From positions 1 through 15,736 of the forward strand of contig DATIFQ010000033.1 of the NCBI GenBank assembly GCA_035455185.1: 15,736 nt of DNA, in the 5' to 3' direction. The notes beneath the pieces were generated by a model. It was not told the origin of the DNA. It saw only the letters and a list, made by a program, of their open reading frames with translations, and ran no database searches. How positions within the stretch are numbered: position 1 is the stretch's first letter; every line of letters begins with the position of its first letter. This DNA is from JAEHDI01 sp035455185 (GTDB lineage Bacteria; Acidobacteriota; Terriglobia; Bryobacterales; Bryobacteraceae). This document shows positions 1-6,312 of the stretch, piece by piece. The position numbers were made by a program, and so were the translations under genes.

Positions 1-346
1 GCCGGGAGTCGTCCAACGCAAAGTCGTTTTCCGTGGCGGCGTGGATCACGTAGGCGTACTCGCCTTCCGGAAAGGAAAACGAGGCGATCTCGCCAGAGTG
101 CAGCCGGACCGACGGATGCCCGGCCAGGTGCGGCGCCTTCTTGCGGAAGGCCTCCGGATTCCGTGTCAACACGGTAGCCGAGGCGCCAAGGCCGAGTTTG
201 TCGTTCGCCCAAGTGAAAGACTCGAGCAGCCAGCAGCCGAAGAACCCGGTGCCTCCGGTGATGAAGATCCGCTGGCCACGCAGCTCATCCCAGAGTCCTT
301 GTGTGTGGACGAGGACGTGATCGAGATCTTCGGCTAACGGGTTCAT
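1..346 (-). CDS. NAD-dependent epimerase/dehydratase, N-terminal part (cut by window edge)
   Basis: Only the first 115 codons are in the window, and the gene runs off the left edge. A short leader of about 25 residues precedes a Rossmann beta strand and the dinucleotide-binding motif GGTGFFG (residues 31-37). This marks the extended short-chain dehydrogenase family of nucleotide-sugar epimerases, dehydratases and reductases. A later HAATE stretch fits the usual strand-4 region. The ATG at 346 shares the sequence ATGA with the stop codon of rfbH, so the two are probably translationally coupled. As the fourth gene after rfbF-rfbG-rfbH, it could be the 4-keto reductase (abequose/paratose synthase type) or an epimerase that finishes a CDP-3,6-dideoxyhexose. 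The substrate is inferred from context; the catalytic Tyr-Lys region lies outside the window. Confidence 0.85.
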   Translation of the reverse strand, partial: MNPLAEDLDHVLVHTQGLWDELRGQRIFITGGTGFFGCWLLESFTWANDKLGLGASATVLTRNPEAFRKKAPHLAGHPSVRLHSGEIASFSFPEGEYAYVIHAATENDFALDDSR

Positions 347-1674
347 CGGAGCGCGTTCTCCATCGCCACTGGGACACGGTGAAACGTCTCCAGCATGTAG
401 TTCACCATCTCCGCGCTAATCCCTGGGTAGACGCCTACCCAGAAGAGGTGGTTCATGACGAAATCGGAGTTGCGGAGGTCGCCGGCGACGCGGTGCGGGA
501 TGTCGCGGTAGGCCGGCTGGCGAAGCAGGTTGCCGCCAAACAGCAGCCGCGTGGCGATCTTGCGTTCCTCGAGATAACGGACCACATCGGCCCGCGAAAA
601 CGGCGCTTCCGGACGCACCGCTACCGGGAAGCCAAACCAGCTCGGATTCGAGCCCGGCGTCGCCCGCGGCAGCACGAAGAATTCCTCCAGATCCCGCAGC
701 CCTTCACAGAGCGCACGGAAATTGCGCCGGCGCGCCTCGATAAAGCCGGCCAGCTTGCGCAACTGCGCCAGGCCGACGGCCGCCTGCATATCGGTCGCTT
801 TCAAGTTGTAGCCGACGTGGGAAAAGACGTACTTGTGGTCGTAGCCGTGGGGCAGATCGCCGAACTGCCAGTCGAAACGCTTGCCGCAGGTGTTGGCCTT
901 GCCCGGCTCGCACCAGCAGTCGCGGCCCCAGTCGCGGAACGAGGCGGCGAGCGTCTGAAGCAGAGGCTGGTCCGTAACCACGCAGCCACCTTCGCCCATC
1001 GTGATGTGGTGGGCAGGGTAGAAGCTGAACGTCGCCAGATCGCCGAACGAGCCGACCCGACGGCCTTCGTATTCCGCGCCGAGAGCGTCGCAACAATCCT
1101 CGAGGAACCACAGGCCGTGCCGGCGCGCGAAGGCGGTCACCGCGGATACATCGAAGGGATTCCCGAGCGTGTGCGCGATCATGACCGCGCGCGTCTTCTC
1201 GGAGAGCGCGTCATCCAGGCGGCTCACGTCGATGTTGTACGTGGGAACGGTGATGTCCACGAAAACCGGGACGAGGCGATTCTGGACGATGGGGTTGACC
1301 GTGGTTGGAAAACCGGCCGCGATCGTAATCACTTCGTCGCCGGGCGTGAGCCGGCGGTCGCCAAGTTTAGGCGAGGTCAAAGCGGACAGCGCCACCAGGT
1401 TCGCCGAGGAACCGGAGTTGACGATCAGGGCGTCGCGGACACCGCAGTAGCGGGCGAACTGCTTCTCGAATTCGGCGGCGAAGCGGCCGGCGGTAAGCCA
1501 GAAGTCAAGCGCGGAATCGACAAGCGACTGCATGTCGCCGGCGTCGAACACTCTGCCGGAGACGGGCACGGGAGAGACTCCTGGAATGAACTCCCCTCCA
1601 GCGTGGGCGGCCTCGTGATACTCGGCGACCAGGCCCAGAATACGGTCTCGCAACTGCCGGGCGCGCTCGCTCAC
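343..1674 (-). CDS. rfbH: CDP-4-keto-6-deoxy-D-glucose 3-dehydrase (RfbH/DdhC/AscC, E1)
   Basis: This is a PMP- and [2Fe-2S]-dependent dehydrase of the DegT/DnrJ/EryC1/StrS aminotransferase fold, which removes the C3 hydroxyl of CDP-4-keto-6-deoxyglucose. Two family hallmarks are visible. First, the PLP-binding lysine is replaced by histidine in SFYPAHHITMGEGG (H222 with the start used here; H220 in Yersinia E1). Second, the iron-sulfur cysteines C195, C253, C255 and C263 have exactly the C-X57-C-X1-C-X7-C spacing known for E1. The protein is 443 residues, against about 437 in Salmonella and Yersinia. I chose the GTG at 1674 because it overlaps the rfbG stop as GTGA and has AGGGAG 11 bases upstream. 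An in-frame TTG at 1698 would add eight residues. A reductase partner (RfbI/AscD) is needed and is not seen in the window. Substrate specificity is established for the family rather than shown here. Confidence 0.95.
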   Translation of the reverse strand: MSERARQLRDRILGLVAEYHEAAHAGGEFIPGVSPVPVSGRVFDAGDMQSLVDSALDFWLTAGRFAAEFEKQFARYCGVRDALIVNSGSSANLVALSALTSPKLGDRRLTPGDEVITIAAGFPTTVNPIVQNRLVPVFVDITVPTYNIDVSRLDDALSEKTRAVMIAHTLGNPFDVSAVTAFARRHGLWFLEDCCDALGAEYEGRRVGSFGDLATFSFYPAHHITMGEGGCVVTDQPLLQTLAASFRDWGRDCWCEPGKANTCGKRFDWQFGDLPHGYDHKYVFSHVGYNLKATDMQAAVGLAQLRKLAGFIEARRRNFRALCEGLRDLEEFFVLPRATPGSNPSWFGFPVAVRPEAPFSRADVVRYLEERKIATRLLFGGNLLRQPAYRDIPHRVAGDLRNSDFVMNHLFWVGVYPGISAEMVNYMLETFHRVPVAMENALR

Positions 1675-2654
1675 GACGAAAGAAACTCCCTGTACCAATG
1701 GATTGTGCGCTCCAGACCCTGATCGAGAGTAAAGAGCGGCGCCCAGTTCAACAGACGGCGGGCGCGTTCCGCGCAGAGGTACTGCCGGCGGATCTCGTTC
1801 GAGGCCTCGTTGCGGACATCCGGAACGAGGGCCGAACCCATCCGGGTGAGGATCCGCTCGACGAGTTCGAGCACGGTCACCTGCGCCTCGTTGGAGAAGT
1901 TGAACGCCGAGCCCGCGAACTCGGGGCTGCCGCGGAGCTTCTCGGCAAGGAGCATGTAGGCGGCGGCGCCGTCCTCAACATAGAAATAATCGCGGACGAA
2001 CTGGCCGTCGGAACGGATGACGGGACGTTCGCCGCGCAGCACGGACCGGATCGCGCCGGGCACGATGCGGTTCCAGTTCAGGTCGCCACCACCGTAGAAA
2101 TTGCCGCAACGGGTGATCGCAACCGGCAGGCCGTAGGTGGCCGCGTAGGTCTGGGCAATCAGGTCGGCGCAGGACTTGCTGGCGTCGTAGGGGTGGCGTC
2201 CCTGGAGGGGACAGTCTTCGGTATAAGGAAGCTGCTTCTGTTCGCCGTAGGCCTTGTCGGAAGAAGCGACGATGATGGCGTGGACTTTCGGCGAGCGGCG
2301 GCAGGCTTCGAGCACGTTCCAGGTCCCCTGGATGTTGCTCTCGAACGTGGAAATGGGGTTGCCGTTGGCGATGCCGACGATGGTTTGGGCCGCGAGGTGA
2401 AAGACGGAGTCGATTTCGTACTCGGCGAGCGTGCGCTCGAGAACCTCGCGGTCGCGGAGATCGCCGCGGACGATCTTGACACGGTCGATGAGGCGGGCGC
2501 ACACGAGCTCGCTCTGGGGGACCCAGTCGCGCACGAGGCAAACGATGTCGGCGCCCTGTTCGAGGAGCCGGCGGACGAGCCAGCCGCCGAGGAGTCCGGT
2601 GGCGCCGGTGACGAACACAGGACGGTCGCGCCAGAATGTGCCGTTCAGGACCAT
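1671..2654 (-). CDS. rfbG: CDP-glucose 4,6-dehydratase
   Basis: This extended short-chain dehydrogenase is expected to convert CDP-D-glucose to CDP-4-keto-6-deoxy-D-glucose using bound NAD, supplying RfbH. From the chosen start it shows the NAD motif GATGLLG (residues 17-23), HLAAQ, a catalytic SSDKAYG segment, and YDASK carrying Tyr156 and Lys160. The Ser-Asp-Lys triplet resembles CDP-glucose dehydratases, whereas RmlB-type dTDP-glucose dehydratases have Thr-Asp-Glu there. At 327 residues it is about 30 shorter than well-known RfbG proteins, but nothing looks broken. I use the ATG at 2654, which overlaps the end of rfbF by 10 bases; a GTG at 2684 is also possible. Its stop overlaps the rfbH start. 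Its position between rfbF and rfbH supports the call over UDP- or dTDP-sugar relatives. Confidence 0.88.
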   Translation of the reverse strand: MVLNGTFWRDRPVFVTGATGLLGGWLVRRLLEQGADIVCLVRDWVPQSELVCARLIDRVKIVRGDLRDREVLERTLAEYEIDSVFHLAAQTIVGIANGNPISTFESNIQGTWNVLEACRRSPKVHAIIVASSDKAYGEQKQLPYTEDCPLQGRHPYDASKSCADLIAQTYAATYGLPVAITRCGNFYGGGDLNWNRIVPGAIRSVLRGERPVIRSDGQFVRDYFYVEDGAAAYMLLAEKLRGSPEFAGSAFNFSNEAQVTVLELVERILTRMGSALVPDVRNEASNEIRRQYLCAERARRLLNWAPLFTLDQGLERTIHWYREFLSS

Positions 2655-3421
2655 AGTCTCCAGGGGGCTCGGCCGGTGGACCACAGGTCGTTCAAGTATT
2701 GATACTCGCGATAGGTGTCCATTGCATAGAAGAAGCCGTGATGGCGGAAAGCCTTGAGCTGGCCGTCGGCGGCGAGGTTTTCGAGCGGCTCGCGCTCGAG
2801 GATGCAGTCGTCGCCGCTGAGGTAGTCGAAGATGCCGGGTTCGAAGACAAAGAAGCCGGCGCTGATCCAGCCGTCGGAGCGAGGCTTTTCACTGAACTGC
2901 TTGACCGAACCCTCCTCATCCAGGGCGACGCTGCCGAAGCGAGAGACCGGGCGGACGGTAGTGACGGTGGCCAACCGGCCGTGGCTCTTGTGGAAGTCGA
3001 TCAGGCGGCCGATGTCCAGGTCGGCCAGACCATCCCCGTATGTGACCAGAAACGTGCCCCCATCCAGGTACTTCTGGACCCGCCGGATGCGCCCTCCGGT
3101 CATGGAATCGAGGCCGGTGTCGGCTAAGGTCACCCGGAAGTCCTGCTCGGTATGCACGCCGTTGTAATGGATCTGGGACCGTTGGCCGAGGCAGATGGTG
3201 AAGTCATTGTTCATCGCCTCGTAGTTGAGAAAGTACTCCTTAATCATGTTGCCGCGGTAGCCGAGGCAGAGGACGAAGTCACGGAAGCCATGGTGGGCGT
3301 ACATCTTCATGATGTGCCAGAGGATGGGGCGGCCGCCGATTTCGACCATGGGCTTCGGGCGGAATTCCGTCTCCTCCCGGAGCCGGGTGCCGAGACCTCC
3401 GCAAAGCATGACCACTTTCAT
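2645..3421 (-). CDS. rfbF: Glucose-1-phosphate cytidylyltransferase
   Basis: This cytoplasmic nucleotidyltransferase makes CDP-glucose from CTP and glucose-1-phosphate, the first committed step of CDP-dideoxysugar synthesis. At the N-terminus, LCGGLGTRLREETEF followed by RPKPMVEIGGRP is the nucleotide-binding signature of this family, with the Thr-Arg-Leu and Lys-Pro-Met elements in place. The segment YGDGLADLD around residue 130 is the typical metal-binding Asp region. The length of 258 residues is normal (about 257). The ATG at 3421 has AGGA nine bases upstream. It is the first gene of the minus-strand operon and overlaps rfbG by 10 bases. The gene faces away from the DUF72 gene across a 286-bp gap that probably carries its promoter. 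Confidence 0.95.
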   Translation of the reverse strand: MKVVMLCGGLGTRLREETEFRPKPMVEIGGRPILWHIMKMYAHHGFRDFVLCLGYRGNMIKEYFLNYEAMNNDFTICLGQRSQIHYNGVHTEQDFRVTLADTGLDSMTGGRIRRVQKYLDGGTFLVTYGDGLADLDIGRLIDFHKSHGRLATVTTVRPVSRFGSVALDEEGSVKQFSEKPRSDGWISAGFFVFEPGIFDYLSGDDCILEREPLENLAADGQLKAFRHHGFFYAMDTYREYQYLNDLWSTGRAPWRLWS

Positions 3422-3647
3422 AAGGCGGCGTCCTGCCTGTGCAATCAGGTGCTTTCCCCCCGGAGCCGGGTACGCGTCCCGGGCGACGGTTTACGACTCA
3501 CGGCTGTTAACCATCCGTACTAACCTTCCACGAATCTACCATTTGTTTCCAATGCGGTAAATACTGGATTGAGATAACGGGGAGCGATCTACTTTCGATA
3601 ACAGCGGCATGCGCGGGACCCCGCGGTTCCCATCATTTAGAAAGATC
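3422..3647. other. Divergent intergenic region between rfbF and the DUF72 gene
   Basis: I find no protein-coding signal here. The middle part (about 3490-3605) is visibly richer in A and T than its surroundings, as expected for promoters. A short GC-rich inverted repeat, CGCGGG at 3612-3617 and CCCGCG at 3620-3625, sits just upstream of the DUF72 promoter. It could be an operator or chance, and its loop is very small. No terminator with a T-tract is seen. Confidence 0.5.
3533..3560 (-). promoter_or_regulatory. rfbF: Possible sigma-70 promoter for the rfbFGH operon
   Basis: Reading the minus strand, TTACCG (3560-3555) and TAGATT (3538-3533) are separated by 16 bases. The -10 element matches four of six consensus positions and the -35 element three. 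It lies about 110 bases upstream of the rfbF start in the most A+T-rich part of the gap. Other weak pairs exist nearby, so this is only a candidate. Confidence 0.3.
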
Positions 3648-3677
3648 TTGACCTGAGGGGCACGAATGCGCTATCCT
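3648..3677 (+). promoter_or_regulatory. Probable sigma-70 promoter of the DUF72 gene
   Basis: TTGACC (3648-3653) and TATCCT (3672-3677) are 18 bases apart, matching five and four of six consensus positions. Transcription would begin near 3684, giving a leader of about 24 bases that includes the strong AGGAG ribosome site at 3698-3702. Placement and spacing fit the chosen ATG at 3708. Confidence 0.6.
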
Positions 3678-3707
3678 GGGCGAAGAAAAGGCGAAATAGG
3701 AGCTGTT

Positions 3708-4562
3708 ATGACGTCCACCTCCCCCCGTTTTGGACCGTCGGGCTGGGAATTCCCACAGTGGCTGGGTGTGGTGTATCCGAAACATCTGCCGCGAGGGTTC
3801 CACCCGCTGGCGTTTCTGGCACAACACTTTGACGCGGTGGAGATCCGGAGCACGTTCCTCCGGGTGCCGCGGCCCGAGATCGCACGCCTGTGGCTGGAGA
3901 AGGTGAGCCAGAACCGGAATTTCGCGTTCTCCGCGGTGCTGCACCGCCGGTTCACGCACGAGCGAGCCCTCGATCCGGCCGAGGCGGCGGTCTTCAAGGA
4001 AGGGCTGAGGCCCCTGTTGCGGGCCGGGCGGCTCGGCTGCCTGGTGATGCAGTTCCCGTGGGCGTTCCGCTTTACGGCCGAGAACCGGGAGTACCTGATC
4101 GAGCTTCGCCGCGCGTTCCACGAGTTCCCGCTGGTGGTGGAGATGCGGCACAACAGTTGGCTGGCGGACGAGGCGCTCGGCACTCTGATCGACTACCGGC
4201 TGGGCTTCGTGAATATCGATCAGCCCGAGTACGCACGGGCGATGCCGCCGACGTCAATGGTGACGTCTTCGGTGGCGTACGTCCGGCTTCACGGGCGCGA
4301 TCCGAAATACTGGGACCGGGAGTTCGGAAGGACGGTCTCCGCTGCCGGCCAGCCGCCGGCCGGCGGCGACTACCTGTACAGCACTGGCGAACTCGACGAG
4401 TGGAAGAAGCGGATTGAACACGTCTCAAAATACGCGGCCAAAACGTTCGTCGTGACGGCCAATGATGGCGGCGGCAAGTCCGTGGTCAACGCGATGCAAT
4501 TGGCCAGGGTGTTCGCGAGCAACGCCGGCCGAATCGAAATGCCCCACACGGCGGTCGCATGA
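3708..4562 (+). CDS. DUF72 (YecE-like) family protein
   Basis: This is a TIM-barrel-like cytoplasmic protein of the DUF72 family, whose biochemical role is not established. Family features seen in order are GPSGWEFPQW at the N-terminus, a DAVEIRSTF segment (about residues 45-55) where the family usually has a Glu-x-N-x-x-F pattern, VVEMRHNSWL near residue 145, YVRLHGRD near residue 190, and the C-terminal pattern YLYSTGEL...TANDGGGKSVVNAMQL. The length of 284 residues is within the family range. I chose ATG 3708 because AGGAG lies five bases upstream and a good promoter ends just before it; an earlier in-frame ATG at 3666 would fall inside that promoter. A GC-rich palindrome at 4352-4367 encodes a Pro-Gly-rich loop. 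It is followed by dodecin, which has its own promoter. Confidence 0.88.
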   Translation: MTSTSPRFGPSGWEFPQWLGVVYPKHLPRGFHPLAFLAQHFDAVEIRSTFLRVPRPEIARLWLEKVSQNRNFAFSAVLHRRFTHERALDPAEAAVFKEGLRPLLRAGRLGCLVMQFPWAFRFTAENREYLIELRRAFHEFPLVVEMRHNSWLADEALGTLIDYRLGFVNIDQPEYARAMPPTSMVTSSVAYVRLHGRDPKYWDREFGRTVSAAGQPPAGGDYLYSTGELDEWKKRIEHVSKYAAKTFVVTANDGGGKSVVNAMQLARVFASNAGRIEMPHTAVA

Positions 4563-4592
4563 TCCGCCGGCACGGGCGGTCCGTTGACCCTT

Positions 4593-4601
4593 TGTTATAC
4601 T
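4593..4601 (+). promoter_or_regulatory. Extended -10 promoter of the dodecin gene
   Basis: TGTTATACT is an extended -10 element (TG, one base, then TATACT at 4596-4601). No good -35 element lies at the right distance, which is usual for extended -10 promoters. Predicted transcription begins near 4608, just before AGGAGG at 4614-4619. That strong ribosome site is six bases from the ATG at 4626. The very short leader and strong site suggest efficient expression. Confidence 0.6.
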
Positions 4602-4625
4602 TGTCTGAACCTCAGGAGGAACAAG

Positions 4626-4826
4626 ATGACGCAGAAAGTAATTGAGATTGTCGGAGTTTCGCCGGTGAGTTTTGCCAAGGCGGCGGAGAACGCCGTGCAG
4701 GAGGCCGCGAAGACGGTCCGCAACATCAAGTGGGCACACGTCGAATCCCTGGACATGGCTCTGGACGGCGGCAAAGTCCTCCAGTATAGGGCCACCACTA
4801 AGATCTACTTCGACGTCGAACGGTAG
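4626..4826 (+). CDS. Dodecin (flavin-binding dodecameric protein)
   Basis: This 66-residue protein matches dodecin along its whole length. Dodecins form hollow dodecamers that bind flavins (FMN, riboflavin or breakdown products) in stacked pairs, probably as a store or a light-damage sink. Visible signatures are VIEIVGVSPVSF at the start, AAENAVQEAAKTV in the helix, Trp36 in IKWAHVESL (the residue that stacks on the flavin) and Gln53 in VLQYRATTKIYF. The start at 4626 is fixed by AGGAGG six bases upstream. The gene converges with the sulfatase-like gene, whose stop is 27 bases away. Only a weak GGGC/GCCC stem (4835-4847) is found between them, so termination is unclear. Confidence 0.96.
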   Translation: MTQKVIEIVGVSPVSFAKAAENAVQEAAKTVRNIKWAHVESLDMALDGGKVLQYRATTKIYFDVER

Positions 4827-4853
4827 GAGAAAACGGGCGAACGGCCCCGCCTG

Positions 4854-6245
4854 CTACTGAAGATAGCCCAGGCTTTTCAGAACCTCAAGGTCCCTCGAGG
4901 TGAGGCTGTCCTCGCCTTCGCGGAATTCAGTCGCGGAAAACCACCAGCGAAGGGAGGCGGTTTCCTTCCCATATTCCGAGTTGCCCGGATCCAACTGGAT
5001 TGGGCGGGTTTCGTACCGGTCAGCTGAAACGTCGTAGATCTCGAGCGAATCGTCTCCGGGCGACCAGACCGTCTTGTCGTCACCTTTGAGGCGGCCGAAT
5101 CGCAACGGCAGTTCCCCGTCGTGCACCCACAGCCAGGAGAGCCAGGAAGGCGCGAAACCTTTTTTCCCCGCGAAAGTGACGTAGTACTGCGTCCGCTCCG
5201 GCAAGCGACCGCCGTCACGGAAAGCCGCGACGAAACTGTGACCGGAGTGAAGGACAGGAGGCCGCTTGTACCGCGGGAGCTTCTCCACGGTGAGATCGAG
5301 GATCGTCGGGCCTATATCCAGAATCGAGACCGGCGAGGAGATCACCCTGCCTGCCGGGACTGCGCCGGGGAGCCGTACAACGAGCGGGATGCGGATGATG
5401 TTCTCGAACAGGTGCCGCCCGTGCCCGACGTAGTCGTGTTCACCCAGACTTTCACCGTGGTCGGCGGTGAGGACCACCAGGGTGGACTCACGCAGTTTCA
5501 GCTCGTCCAGGGCGGAGAGCAGAACGCCAATGTGGTGGTCGGTATAAGCAATTTCCGAGTCGTAGCCGCGGACGCGCTCCTCGAACGCGGCGTTTGTCCA
5601 AGGGAGCGGCGCCGGTGTGGGATCCCCGTTGGCCTTCCGTTGTCGGAATGCCTCACGAAAAACGTAAGGTTCATGCGGATCAAAGTAGTGAATCCACAGG
5701 AAAAAGGGCCGTTTCTTTCCGGCACGGCCACGCAGCCATCGGAGGGCGCGTGGGGTTACGTCTTCGGCATACCGGCTGGAGTTGAAGAGCTGGTAGGTGC
5801 GCGGCAGTTCTTCGTCGTAGTAATGAAACCAGCGGTCCAGGTGGGTGAGGCGCTTCGTCAGCGGCCAGCCACTGATAAAGGCGGCGTTGCGGTAGCCGTG
5901 CTTTCGCAGAATCCGGGGGAACGAGACAGGCACCGCGCCTTTCGCGAGACTGACTCCATTCCTGCGCGCGCCGTGCTCTTGGGGGTACTTGCTGGTGAAT
6001 AGCGAGAAATGCGCCGGGCCGGTTAACGGGACAACCGTATAGGCCTTATCGAAACGCGTTCCTTCGTTCGCAAGACGGTCGATATTCGGGCTGGTGTTGA
6101 ATTGGTAGCCGTAGCAGGTGAGGTGGTCGGCCCGAAGAGTGTCGACGGTAATCAGCAGGACGCTCGGAAGGCTGGGATTCGCTCCTTCGGCGGCTTGCGC
6201 CGAGAGCGCACACGCAAAAACCAAAATTGCGACGCCCCAGTTCAA
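4854..6245 (-). CDS. Exported sulfatase-like hydrolase with Thr at the nucleophile position
   Basis: This is an alkaline-phosphatase/sulfatase superfamily enzyme of 463 residues. The N-terminus is a hydrophobic signal peptide with a likely cleavage after ALSAQA (about residue 18). Metal-site elements are VDTLRADHLTCYG (Asp35) and ADHGESLGEHDYVGHG. Where true sulfatases carry C-x-P-x-R or S-x-P-x-R for formylglycine, this one has LTGPAHFSLFTS, so Thr75 is the expected nucleophile and no formylglycine can form. That variant occurs in sulfatase-like phospho-transferases and phosphodiesterases, so sulfate-ester hydrolysis should not be assumed. The only in-frame start that keeps the signal peptide is TTG at 6245, because a stop codon lies just upstream; AGG directly abuts it, which is a poor spacing. 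It follows the second sulfatase gene after 67 bases, probably in one transcript. The C-terminus LKSLGYLQ is typical of the family. Confidence 0.88.
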   Translation of the reverse strand: MNWGVAILVFACALSAQAAEGANPSLPSVLLITVDTLRADHLTCYGYQFNTSPNIDRLANEGTRFDKAYTVVPLTGPAHFSLFTSKYPQEHGARRNGVSLAKGAVPVSFPRILRKHGYRNAAFISGWPLTKRLTHLDRWFHYYDEELPRTYQLFNSSRYAEDVTPRALRWLRGRAGKKRPFFLWIHYFDPHEPYVFREAFRQRKANGDPTPAPLPWTNAAFEERVRGYDSEIAYTDHHIGVLLSALDELKLRESTLVVLTADHGESLGEHDYVGHGRHLFENIIRIPLVVRLPGAVPAGRVISSPVSILDIGPTILDLTVEKLPRYKRPPVLHSGHSFVAAFRDGGRLPERTQYYVTFAGKKGFAPSWLSWLWVHDGELPLRFGRLKGDDKTVWSPGDDSLEIYDVSADRYETRPIQLDPGNSEYGKETASLRWWFSATEFREGEDSLTSRDLEVLKSLGYLQ

Positions 6246-6312
6246 CCTGAAAGCATTTTAATCCCATTCTTTGGCACTGTCCATCCCGTCAACGGGGTAG
6301 TCACGAGGCCTC

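Noticed and set aside
301..1722. Long open frame on the plus strand opposite rfbH
   Set aside because: It is antisense to a gene with diagnostic catalytic and iron-sulfur motifs, is rich in Arg, and has no recognisable domain. GC-rich codon bias creates such shadows.
1698..2702. Open frame on the plus strand opposite rfbG
   Set aside because: It is the antisense shadow of the dehydratase, with no ribosome site and low-complexity Ala/Gly/Val composition.
4584..4589. TTGACC as the -35 element of the dodecin promoter
   Set aside because: It is only six bases from TATACT, far too close for a sigma-70 -35/-10 pair.
4834..4848. Terminator between dodecin and the sulfatase-like gene
   Set aside because: The stem is only four base pairs and no T-tract follows on either strand.
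5121..6002. Open frame on the plus strand opposite the sulfatase-like gene
   Set aside because: The minus-strand product has signal peptide, metal-site and family C-terminus; this one has none of these.
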